Shown here piece by piece: positions 42,854 to 50,188 of a DNA stretch of 64,000 bases. The position numbers and the translations under genes are program-made. The first letter of the stretch is position 1; the number at the start of each line of letters is the position of its first letter. This DNA is from Thermoleophilia bacterium SCSIO 60948 (GTDB lineage Bacteria; Actinomycetota; Thermoleophilia; Solirubrobacterales; 70-9). Where the stretch lies: contig CP053031.1 in the NCBI GenBank assembly GCA_021496505.1, forward strand, positions 682,001-746,000, written 5' to 3'. Under the pieces are notes generated by a model that saw nothing but the letters and a program-made list of their open reading frames with translations, did no database searches and was not told the DNA's origin.

Positions 42854-43768
42854 ATGCAAGAAGTGATCGCAGCTTTCGAGGACACCCCGCAGGGGCGCGA
42901 CGCCCTCGCGCTCGGGGACATGCTCGCGGACGTCGCCGGCGCTGAGCTGAGCGTCGCGTCGATCTACGAGCTCGATCCGCTGCTCCTGCGGGTCGGCGAG
43001 TACCCGGCCGTCCGCAATGAGTACTTCGATCGCGCCTTCGCGGCCGCGCATGAGGCGACCACCAGGCCGTTCACCGAGTTGCCGGTGACCGCGATCAGCC
43101 CGCAGGAGGGACTGCAGCGCGTCGCCATCGAGCGCAAGGCGAGCGTCGTGGTCGTCGGCTCCTCACATCGCAGCCGAGTCGGTCGCCTGCTCGCCGGAAA
43201 CGTCGGCGAGGGGGTCCTGTCGGCGGCTCCGTGCGCCGTCGCCGTCGCTCCGCGGGACTTCGCGCGCGCCGAGCATCCAGCGAAGGCGCGGATCGGCGTC
43301 GCCTGGGACGGACGGCCGGAGGCCCGAGCCGCGCTCGAGTCCGCGATCGAGCTCGCGGCGGCTCGAGAGGGCACGCAGCTCACGATCATGACGATCGCGC
43401 CCACGTACACCGACTTCGAGGGCGAGACCCACGTCTTCGACGAGCTGCGCGAGAAGTACGAGGCCGTCGTAGCCGCCGTGCCCGGGATCGTCCCTGAGCA
43501 CGTCGCCTACACGACCGAGTTGATCGAGCTGCGCGCGCGTTCCTTCGCCGACCAGATCGCCGAGCGAGGTGCCGACCTCGATCTGCTGATCGTCGGCTCG
43601 AGGTCGTTCGGACCGGTGCGGCGAGCTCTCGTGGGGAGCACCTCGCGCCAGCTGTTTCGCTCGGCGCCCTGCCCGGTGATGATCGTCCCGCGGACCGGCG
43701 CCGAGGAGGACGAGGTCCACGCGGACAGCTCGGAGCGCAGGCCCACCGAGTCCGTCCCCGCCGCCTGA
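42854..43768 (+). CDS. Tandem-domain universal stress protein (UspA), copy 5
   Basis: A 304-residue protein (MQEVIAAFEDTPQGRDALAL). Domain 1: GSSHRSRVGRLLAGNVGEGV; domain 2: GSRSFGPVRRALVGSTSRQL, the latter matching the ATP-binding Usp pattern. ATG 42854 has GGAGGGACG upstream. It is the most diverged of the five copies and lies 54 bases downstream of the flavoprotein gene, probably co-transcribed with it. A strong hairpin follows its stop. Confidence 0.93.
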   Translation: MQEVIAAFEDTPQGRDALALGDMLADVAGAELSVASIYELDPLLLRVGEYPAVRNEYFDRAFAAAHEATTRPFTELPVTAISPQEGLQRVAIERKASVVVVGSSHRSRVGRLLAGNVGEGVLSAAPCAVAVAPRDFARAEHPAKARIGVAWDGRPEARAALESAIELAAAREGTQLTIMTIAPTYTDFEGETHVFDELREKYEAVVAAVPGIVPEHVAYTTELIELRARSFADQIAERGADLDLLIVGSRSFGPVRRALVGSTSRQLFRSAPCPVMIVPRTGAEEDEVHADSSERRPTESVPAA

Positions 43769-43806
43769 CGGCGGCGGTCGGGGTCGCGCTCCGAGCCGAT
43801 GCGGAG

Positions 43807-43842
43807 CGCGATCCGCCGGACGTCGAGGCCCGGCGGATCGCG
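43807..43842. terminator. Bidirectional hairpin terminator between convergent genes
   Basis: A perfect 13-bp stem (CGCGATCCGCCGG / CCGGCGGATCGCG) with a 10-base loop sits between the end of Usp copy 5 (43768) and the end of the response regulator (43884). There is no T tract, as is common for high-GC actinobacterial terminators. Its position between two converging genes supports a termination role for both. Confidence 0.7.
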
Positions 43843-43883
43843 CATCCGCGTCGAGGCGGCTGGTCCGCTCGGGTCCGTCCGGC

Positions 43884-44549
43884 TCAGGGCTTTGCCGCGA
43901 GCCCGTTCTCGATCGCGAAGCGAACGAGCTCGGAGCGACTCGTCGCCCCGAGCTTTCGCTGGATGCTCGCGCGGTGGGTCTCGATCGTCCTGACGCTCAG
44001 CACGAGGCGCTCGGCTATCTCCGGGTTGGTGTAGCCGAGCGCGATCAACCCGAGGACCTCGGTCTCGCGTGACGTCAGTCCTCCGGGCGGCCCGTCCTGG
44101 ACGCTCGCCAGGCGCGCTCCAAGGGCGGGGTGGACGTAGCTGCCTCCGTCGACCACCTGACGGATCGCGTCGACGAGCTCGCGTCCGGCGGCGTCCTTGA
44201 TGACGAAACCGCTCGCGCCCATGTTGAGCGCCTCGCGGGCGAACGAGGGATCGTCGTGCATCGTCAGGGCGACGATCCGCGTCTCGGGTGCCCGCTTCAG
44301 GATCTCGGGGATGGCGGGGATGCTCGACTCGTCGCCGAGGCTCAGGTCCAAGACCAGGACCGTCGGTTTGAGCCCGGCCGTCCGCCGCTTGGCCGACTCG
44401 ATGTCGCCGACCTCGGCGACCACCTCGATGTCGGGCTCGGCGTCGAGGATGAGGGCGACCCCGTCGCGCACGATCTCGTGGTCGTCGGCGATGATCACGG
44501 TCATCGTCTCCGACGAGGGCTCGGCGGGGTGGTTCTCTCCCATGGCCAT
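43884..44549 (-). CDS. NarL/DosR-family response regulator
   Basis: A 221-residue regulator. The receiver has IIADDHEIVRDGVALIL, phospho-acceptor Asp68 (VLVLDLSLGDE) and Lys118 (GFVIKDA). The LuxR-type helix-turn-helix is at about 158-212 (LTSRETEVLGLIALGYTN, VLSVRTIETHRASIQRKL). Possible starts are ATG 44549 (used), 44543 and 44504. It is the last gene of the leftward operon oxidoreductase, DUF4389, flavodoxin, regulator, whose promoter region contains two copies of the 19-bp motif. HisKA_3 kinases pair with NarL-type regulators, so it is the likely partner of the kinase at 39724. Confidence 0.92.
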   Translation of the reverse strand: MAMGENHPAEPSSETMTVIIADDHEIVRDGVALILDAEPDIEVVAEVGDIESAKRRTAGLKPTVLVLDLSLGDESSIPAIPEILKRAPETRIVALTMHDDPSFAREALNMGASGFVIKDAAGRELVDAIRQVVDGGSYVHPALGARLASVQDGPPGGLTSRETEVLGLIALGYTNPEIAERLVLSVRTIETHRASIQRKLGATSRSELVRFAIENGLAAKP

Positions 44550-44560
44550 GACGGACGACA

Positions 44561-45097
44561 CTAGACGGCCCTGGCGATCGAGTCACGACCGCGGTCTCGA
44601 CCCGCGCGGAGCCCGGACGCGATCTCGTCGGCCCAGCGGCGGATCGCCGGCCAGTCACGGAAATCGCCCTCCGGCGCACCTGTCGCGCGCACCATCAGCC
44701 GCTCGATCGGGCCGAGGCGGGCGCGCTCGAGGCGGCCCGCGAAGACGGGCGCGCTGTGCGCGTGCCAGGCCGAGTAGGAGGTCACTTCAGCCTCGGGTTG
44801 GGCGTCGGTGGGATGTCGAGGTTCGCCCAGGGGCCCGAGGCTGAAGATGTGGACGACCCGCGCGCCGTGCTTCTCGGCGGCCAGCAGGTCGAGGATCCTG
44901 CGCGCCGAGCGCTGCCAGCGACCGCCGTAGATCGGGCTGCCGAGGACCACGGGCTCAGATTGCGGGGGCAGCCCGTCGAGCGATCCGGCGTCGACCCGCC
45001 GGGCATCGAGGCCGGCTTCGCGGAGTCGTCTGGCGATCGCCTCGCCGACCTCGGTCGTGCTTCCGTGTCGGCTGGCGGTGACGACGTGGACGGTCAT
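44561..45097 (-). CDS. Flavodoxin-domain protein
   Basis: A 178-residue FMN-binding flavodoxin. The phosphate-binding loop is at the N-terminus (VVTASRHGSTTEVGEAIARR), with the second FMN loop VVLGSPIYGGRWQRSARR. The ending DWPAIRRWADEIASGL is typical of the HemG/flavodoxin_5-like subgroup. ATG 45097 has AAAGGAGAG 6 bases upstream. It lies between the broken DUF4389 gene and the response regulator in one operon. It may serve as a one- or two-electron carrier for the neighbouring flavoprotein, by inference. Confidence 0.88.
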   Translation of the reverse strand: MTVHVVTASRHGSTTEVGEAIARRLREAGLDARRVDAGSLDGLPPQSEPVVLGSPIYGGRWQRSARRILDLLAAEKHGARVVHIFSLGPLGEPRHPTDAQPEAEVTSYSAWHAHSAPVFAGRLERARLGPIERLMVRATGAPEGDFRDWPAIRRWADEIASGLRAGRDRGRDSIARAV

Positions 45098-45126
45098 TGC
45101 GCTCTCCTTTCGCTTCCTCAGCGCGC

Positions 45127-45755
45127 TCACGGGAGCAGCCGGAACGGCGGGTAGACGTCGGTGACGAGGGCGAAGGCGTAGGCGACGACCCGGTTGTGCC
45201 AGCGCAGGACGCCTTCGATGTAGTCGAAGATCGCTCGCGGATAGCGGCCGGTGAACAGGATCGAGACCCACGCCCCGATCGCGGCGAAGACCACGCCCAC
45301 GTAGAGCAGCGCGAGCACGATGTAGTGCGGGATCGCGAGCAGCCACTTGACGAGGGGCATTCCGCGCAGCAGGTCGCGTTCGGCGTCCGGGTAGGCGTAG
45401 TCGAGGCGCACGGCTGGTGCTCCTCGGTCGAGGGGTAGCGGTCGTCCATCAGCAGCAGGTAGACGCCGATCCGATTCGCGAAGCGCTGCAGCTCGAGGTT
45501 CCAGTCGAACCACCAGCGCGGGTAGCGCTTTCGAAACAGCAGCATCAGGAGGACCGGGAGGACCAGGAGCCCGATGCCCCCGAGCGCGATCGTGACCGTG
45601 GTGTCGCTCGCCGAGGTGTAGGTCGTCGAGGTTCCACTGATCGTCGTCATCACGACCGCGATCGGGATCACGGTGAGGATGCGAAAGAAGCTCGTCAGGC
45701 GATTGAGCTTGCGGTCCGGATAATCGACGCTGAACCTGACGGGGTAGTCATCCAT
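45127..45755 (-). pseudogene. DUF4389 membrane protein with a frameshift
   Basis: The N-terminal part (MDDYPVRFSVDYPDRKLNRL, two TM segments, then WWFDWNLELQRFANRIGVYL) runs in one frame from ATG 45755 to about 45414. The C-terminal part (AVRLDYAYPDAERDLLRG, then two more TM segments and RWHNRVVAYAFALVTDVYPP) continues in another frame to 45127. The junction at about 45411-45414 needs one extra base (between CAG and GTG codons) to restore a full DUF4389 protein of about 209 residues. The domain is otherwise intact, so the damage is recent or a sequence error. Its ATG overlaps the oxidoreductase stop. Confidence 0.8.
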
Positions 45756-46897
45756 CACGCTCGCCCGACCCTCTCGCGCGCGGCGCCGAGCCAGTTCGAC
45801 AGGTAGCGGGCGCTGACCTTCTGCTCGCGCTGCGGCGGGTTCGGCTCGGAGCGCCCGTATCCGATCCGCGTCGCGCGGCGTCCCTTCGCGTCGGCGTGCA
45901 GCCACCCCCGCAACACCGGCTCGAACGGGTGCGGGTCGATATCGGCGCCGAGCCGCGAGGCGATGTGCTCGGCGGCCGCGTCGGCCTGCTGGCTGGCGAG
46001 TCCGCCCTGCTTCATCGGCGTGTCCGTCCCGTCGCCGGCCGCGTAGACGTCGCGGAGTCCTTCGACGCGACAGAACTCGTCGACGACGATGAACCCCTGG
46101 GGATCGGCCGGGATTCCCGGTATCCGCGGACCGGTGATCCGCGGCAGCGCGATGACGACACCTGCGTCGAGCGGGATCCCCTGCGGCGCGATCAGCAGGC
46201 GCCCGGTCACGTCTTGGACCACGCGACGCGAGTTCTCTATCGCTATCGAGCGCTCCCCGAGGAGCCTGGCGACCTCTGCGCTCGCCGCGGCGCCGAGCAT
46301 CGAGAGCGGGGCCGGCTCCGATGTGTAGATGGTGATTCCGAGTCGCCTGAGCCCGAGCTCCTCGACGAGCTCGGAGAGCATGAACGCGAGCTCGTAGATA
46401 GGTAACGACCAGCCGACCTCGGGTGGGACGACGAGCGCCAGGCGGCCCGAGTAACTGCGGTTCGCGCTCTCGAGGAGCTCGCGGACCGGGAGGTTCGGGT
46501 GGTCGGGCCAGAAGGTCGCGACGTCGTCGTATGCCGGATGGACCTGCGCGCCGATGCAGACGATGAGGAACTCGTAGCCGAGCCGGAACCCCGACCGCGT
46601 TGTGATCGCGCTCTCGTCGGCCAGCACCTCGGCCATCGCCTCTTGGGCGAAGTCGATGTCGCTGCCGGCCAGCATCGGCTCGAGCGCGTGCCGCTCGAGC
46701 GGCTCGTCGGTGAACGGCGAGGCGACCGCGCCCGGCCTGAACACGAACTCGCGCTCCGGCGACAAGAGGGTCACGCGTGCTCGGCCCGCGGCGAGGTCGC
46801 GGACCGCGAGCGCCGCCTCGACGCCGGCGATCCCGCCACCTGCGACGAGGACGCGAGCGCCCTCCGTCGCTCGGTCTCCTCGTCCAGGCCGACGCAT
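45755..46897 (-). CDS. FAD-dependent oxidoreductase of the NDH-2/SQR-like group, copy 2
   Basis: A 380-residue paralogue of the protein at 41522. FAD motifs: VLVAGGGIAGVEAALAVRDL and DVYAAGDGTDTPMKQGGLAS. Conserved between the two copies are the segments TFWxxxxxLxxxxLL, WxLPIYE and ITIYT. Like copy 1 it lacks a redox cysteine pair (visible cysteines are in FLIVCIGAQ and EFCRVEG only). It is the first gene of the operon that ends with the NarL-type regulator, and two 19-bp motif copies lie 59 and 99 bases upstream of its start. Confidence 0.85.
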   Translation of the reverse strand: MRRPGRGDRATEGARVLVAGGGIAGVEAALAVRDLAAGRARVTLLSPEREFVFRPGAVASPFTDEPLERHALEPMLAGSDIDFAQEAMAEVLADESAITTRSGFRLGYEFLIVCIGAQVHPAYDDVATFWPDHPNLPVRELLESANRSYSGRLALVVPPEVGWSLPIYELAFMLSELVEELGLRRLGITIYTSEPAPLSMLGAAASAEVARLLGERSIAIENSRRVVQDVTGRLLIAPQGIPLDAGVVIALPRITGPRIPGIPADPQGFIVVDEFCRVEGLRDVYAAGDGTDTPMKQGGLASQQADAAAEHIASRLGADIDPHPFEPVLRGWLHADAKGRRATRIGYGRSEPNPPQREQKVSARYLSNWLGAARERVGRA

Positions 46898-46955
46898 GCG
46901 CCGAAGTTATGCGGGGGGCGACCGATCGCCATCCGCTCGGCTCGCGGAGACGTCC

Positions 46956-46974
46956 TGCGTAGTCCGCACGGGTG
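46956..46974 (+). promoter_or_regulatory. 19-bp operator-like motif, site 5
   Basis: TGCGTAGTCCGCACGGGTG lies 59 bases upstream of the oxidoreductase operon start (46897) and keeps the CGTAG-N-C and C-G-G positions of the motif. Together with site 6 it forms a pair with 40-base centre-to-centre spacing, about four helical turns. Confidence 0.55.
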
Positions 46975-46995
46975 TGCGCGGCCGCCGGGCGCGTG

Positions 46996-47014
46996 CCCGT
47001 AGCCGCTACGGGAT
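46996..47014 (+). promoter_or_regulatory. 19-bp operator-like motif, site 6 (best palindrome)
   Basis: CCCGTAGCCGCTACGGGAT contains a full inverted repeat, CCCGTAG-CCG-CTACGGG with 7-base arms and a 3-base spacer. It lies 99 bases upstream of the oxidoreductase/regulator operon and 56 bases upstream of the SDR gene at 47070 on the other strand. It defines the ideal form of the motif. Confidence 0.65.
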
Positions 47015-47069
47015 CCGCTCGGTGCTCGCCTCGCTTCCAAGACCGTCCGACCGCGCCGACGATCCGCGC

Positions 47070-47864
47070 ATGAAGCGACTCGTCGAGATGCTGGACCTGA
47101 GTGGCGGGGCGGCGATCGTCACCGGTGGTGGCCGCGGCATCGGTGAGGCGATCTGTGCCCGGCTCTGTGAGTCCGGCGCCGCGGTCCTCGTCGCCGACCT
47201 CGACCGCGCCTCGGCTGAACGGGTGGCAGCCTCGCTCAAGGTCGTGGGCGCGAGCGCCGAGGCGATCGGCGTCGACGTCTCCGACGAGAGCGGGGTGCGG
47301 TCGATGGTCGAGCGCTGTCGCTCACGCTTCGGATCGCTCGACATCATCGTCAACAACGCCGGGATCTTCCCGAGCGAGACGGTCCACGACATGCCGCCGG
47401 CGGACTTCGACCGCGTGATCGACGTCAACCTGTCATCGGTCTTCCTGACGACTAAGTACGGCTCGGAGGTCATGAAGGCCCAGGGCGCCGGTGGCCGGAT
47501 CATCAACATCACGTCGATCGACGCGCTGCATCCGTCGATGGTCGGGCTCGCGCACTACGACGCCTCCAAGCACGGTGTCTGGGGCTTCACGAAGAACTCC
47601 GCCCTCGAGCTCGCGCCCTACGGCATCACGGTCAACGCCGTGGCCCCCGGGGGGATCGCGACGCCGGGAGTCGCCGAGCTGCAGGACGACGATGACGCCG
47701 CCGCGACTCCGGAGATGATCGAGGCGTTCCTCGACTCGATACCGATGCACCGCTTCGGCGAGCCCGACGAGATCGCGCGGGTGGTCGCCTTCCTCGCCTC
47801 GGAGATGTCGAGCTACATGACGGGTTCGCAGGTGGTCGTCGACGGGGGCGCGCTGCTCGGGTAG
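47070..47864 (+). CDS. Short-chain dehydrogenase/reductase (SDR), FabG-like
   Basis: A 264-residue classical SDR. The cofactor motif TGGGRGIGEAI is at about 19-29, with NNAG at about 93 (IIVNNAGIFPSE), the catalytic Ser in INITSIDALHP and the YxxxK pair in AHYDASKHGVWGF. The C-terminal VAFLASEMSSYMTGSQVVVD is typical. The Asp after the first motif (ADLD) suggests NAD(H). Start at ATG 47070. It is divergent from the oxidoreductase operon, and site 6 lies 56 bases upstream, so it may belong to the same regulon. Confidence 0.93.
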   Translation: MKRLVEMLDLSGGAAIVTGGGRGIGEAICARLCESGAAVLVADLDRASAERVAASLKVVGASAEAIGVDVSDESGVRSMVERCRSRFGSLDIIVNNAGIFPSETVHDMPPADFDRVIDVNLSSVFLTTKYGSEVMKAQGAGGRIINITSIDALHPSMVGLAHYDASKHGVWGFTKNSALELAPYGITVNAVAPGGIATPGVAELQDDDDAAATPEMIEAFLDSIPMHRFGEPDEIARVVAFLASEMSSYMTGSQVVVDGGALLG

Positions 47865-47913
47865 CGCCGCCGCGAACCCGAGGGCGAAGGTCTGGCCCTA
47901 GTCTGAGGCCGAA

Positions 47914-49341
47914 GTGACCGAGGCCGAGGATCGCCACAGCCGCCAGCGCCGCGAAGTCACCGGACTCGGCGCCGCGGTCGCCGTGGTCGCGACCGAGACG
48001 CTGCTCGTCTACCCGCTGCGCGAAGTCGCGCCCGCGGTCTCGCTCGGCGTGGTCTATCTCCTCGGGGTTCTGCTGATCGCCTCGGTCTGGACCCTGCGAC
48101 TCGGCCTGTTCACAGCGCTCCTCAGCGCGCTCGCCTTCAACTTTTTCCACATCGAGCCCACCGGACGGCTGGATGTCGCGAGCGCGCCGAACCTGGTCGC
48201 GCTCGCCGTCTTCTTCGTCGTAGCGCTCGTCGCCGCCGAACTGGCGGGCCGCGCGCGCTTGCGCGAGCGTGAGGCCGACCGCCGCCGAGCCGAGGCCGAC
48301 CTCGCCGCGGAGATGGCGCGGCTGCTTCTGCGCGGGCGCGACCTGCGCGGTGAGCTCTCGGTCGTCGCGCAACGTATCGCCGCGACGCTCGGACTCGGCT
48401 CGGCCGCGATCGAGCTCGGGACCCGCGAGCCGGACGAGCGCCGGCTTGCCTTCCCGTTGCGAGACGGGCCGCGCCTGCTCGCCACGTTGCTCGTCCCGCG
48501 CGCGACGGACGAGGCGACGCTGGCGCGCCTTCAGGAGCGGATCATCCCGTCGCTGGAGGCGCTGCTGGCCGCGGCGCTCGAGCGCGAGGCGCTGCTCGGG
48601 GATCGGGTCGAGACGGTCGCGCTTCGGCGAACCGACACGCTCAAGACCGCGCTGCTTCGAGCCGTCTCGCACGACCTCCGCTCGCCGCTGACCGCGATCC
48701 GCACCGCTGCCGAGCCGCTGCTGTCGGGCCGGTTGCCAGCCGCCGAGCGCGAGGAGCTCGCATCGATAGTCATCGCCGAGAGCGAGCGCCTGGCGCGGAT
48801 GATCGACGATCTGCTCGATCTGTCGCGGATCGAGGCGGGAGCGGCGCAGGCCTCACCCGTCGAGTGCGATCTAGCCGAGGTCCTCGAAGCAGCCGCTGAG
48901 GAGCTCGATCCGGGTGGCGAGAGGCTCCGGCTCCAGCTCCCGGCGGACCTCCCCGCCCTCGAGGCCGACCCGGCTCAGCTCGAGCGCGCCTTCGCGAACA
49001 TCCTCGCCAACTCGGTCCGCCACTCCGGGGGACACCCGGTGATGGTTCGCGCGCAGGCGCTCCACGACCGGCTCGTCACGCGCGTCGTCGATCGCGGACC
49101 GGGCATCCCGGCCGCTCAGCGCGAGCGGATCTTCGAGCCGTTCTACCGCGGCGAGGACACCGCGGGCGGGCCCCGCGGCTCCGGGCTGGGACTTGCGATC
49201 GCGCGCGGCTTCGTGACCGCGAACGACGGCTCGATCGGCGTCGAGTCGCTTCCGGGCCAGGGGACGACGTTCGTGGTCGAACTGCCGCTCCCGAGCGGCG
49301 GGCGCGGGTCGCTGCCGGCCGTCGCGGAGCGCAGCGCTTGA
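47914..49341 (+). CDS. kdpD: KdpD C-terminal half: DUF4118 membrane domain plus histidine kinase
   Basis: A 475-residue protein equal to the C-terminal half of KdpD. It has four closely spaced TM segments at about 17-110 (DUF4118 domain, with LGVVYLLGVLLIAS and SALAFNFFHIEPTG), a GAF-like region at about 130-225, HisKA with phospho-acceptor His253 (LLRAVSHDLRSPLTAIRT) and HATPase (VDRGPGIPAAQRERIFEPF, GSGLGLAIARGF). It lacks the N-terminal KdpD and Usp domains, which are encoded separately at 54645. Start at GTG 47914. Its stop overlaps the kdpE start. It controls K+ transport genes through KdpE. Confidence 0.92.
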   Translation: MTEAEDRHSRQRREVTGLGAAVAVVATETLLVYPLREVAPAVSLGVVYLLGVLLIASVWTLRLGLFTALLSALAFNFFHIEPTGRLDVASAPNLVALAVFFVVALVAAELAGRARLREREADRRRAEADLAAEMARLLLRGRDLRGELSVVAQRIAATLGLGSAAIELGTREPDERRLAFPLRDGPRLLATLLVPRATDEATLARLQERIIPSLEALLAAALEREALLGDRVETVALRRTDTLKTALLRAVSHDLRSPLTAIRTAAEPLLSGRLPAAEREELASIVIAESERLARMIDDLLDLSRIEAGAAQASPVECDLAEVLEAAAEELDPGGERLRLQLPADLPALEADPAQLERAFANILANSVRHSGGHPVMVRAQALHDRLVTRVVDRGPGIPAAQRERIFEPFYRGEDTAGGPRGSGLGLAIARGFVTANDGSIGVESLPGQGTTFVVELPLPSGGRGSLPAVAERSA

Positions 49342-50021
49342 GCGCGGGCCGCGTCCTCATCGTCGACGACGAGGCGCAGATCCTGCGAGCGCTGCGGGTG
49401 GTCCTGCGCGAGGCTGGCTACGAGGTCGTCCCGGCCGCGACGGTCTCCGAGGCGCTCGACGCCGCCTCGCTCGGCCGCATCGATGCGGCGATCGTCGACC
49501 TGGTCCTGCCCGACGGGGACGGGATCGATCTGACGCGAAGGATCCGCGAGTGGTCGGCCATGGCGATCCTGGTCTTGTCGGCGGTCGGCGAGGAGGAGCA
49601 GAAGGTGCGCGCTCTCGAGGCCGGCGCCGACGACTACGTCACGAAGCCGTTCGGCCCTCGCGAGCTGGTCGCCAGGCTCGCCGCGGCGATGCGTCGCTCA
49701 GCCCCTGAGCCCGATGAGCCCGTCCTGCGGGCCGATGAGCTCGAGCTGGATCTCGCGGCGCGCGCGGTTCGGCTCGGCGGTGAGGAGGTGCACCTGACGC
49801 CGACGGAGTTCGGCCTGCTCGCCGAGTTGATGCGAAACCGTGGTCGCCTGCTCACGCATGCGACGCTGCTTCGTGCCGTCTGGGGACCGGCCTACGCCGA
49901 GGACACGGCGACCCTTCGCACCCACATGGCGAACCTGCGTCGCAAGGTCGAGCCTGAGGGCAGACCACGCCGGATCCGCACCGAGGCGCGCGTCGGCTAT
50001 CGCTTCGTCGCCGAGCCTTGA
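49338..50021 (+). CDS. kdpE: KdpE-like response regulator
   Basis: A 227-residue OmpR-family regulator. Receiver: VLIVDDEAQILRALRVVL, phospho-acceptor Asp54 (AAIVDLVLPDGDGID), Lys in DDYVTKPFGPREL. Winged helix: HLTPTEFGLLAELMRNRGRL, TLRTHMANLRRKVEPEG, RTEARVGYRF. The TTG start at 49338 overlaps the kinase stop by 4 bases. It is 68 bases ahead of kdpF and should activate the kdp operon when K+ is low. Confidence 0.92.
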   Translation: MSAGRVLIVDDEAQILRALRVVLREAGYEVVPAATVSEALDAASLGRIDAAIVDLVLPDGDGIDLTRRIREWSAMAILVLSAVGEEEQKVRALEAGADDYVTKPFGPRELVARLAAAMRRSAPEPDEPVLRADELELDLAARAVRLGGEEVHLTPTEFGLLAELMRNRGRLLTHATLLRAVWGPAYAEDTATLRTHMANLRRKVEPEGRPRRIRTEARVGYRFVAEP

Positions 50022-50089
50022 CGCTTTCTTCACGCCTCGAGGCCAGAACCTGAGAGGCGCTTGACGATCCGGGGCCGAGGCTTCGAGTC

Positions 50090-50179
50090 GTGCCCCTGAT
50101 CGACTGGATCGCGCTCGGCGTCGGCGTCTGCCTCGCCGCCTATCTCGTCTTAGCCCTGCTTCGCGCCGAGGAGCTCTGA
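50090..50179 (+). CDS. kdpF: KdpF, small subunit of the K+-transporting ATPase
   Basis: A 29-residue single-TM peptide starting at GTG 50090: VPLIDWIALGVGVCLAAYLV, then LALLRAEEL and TGA at 50177-50179. The hydrophobic helix ending LxxALLRxE is typical of KdpF, which stabilises the KdpABC complex. It is 9 bases upstream of kdpA. Confidence 0.85.
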   Translation: MPLIDWIALGVGVCLAAYLVLALLRAEEL

Positions 50180-50188
50180 GCGCTCGCC

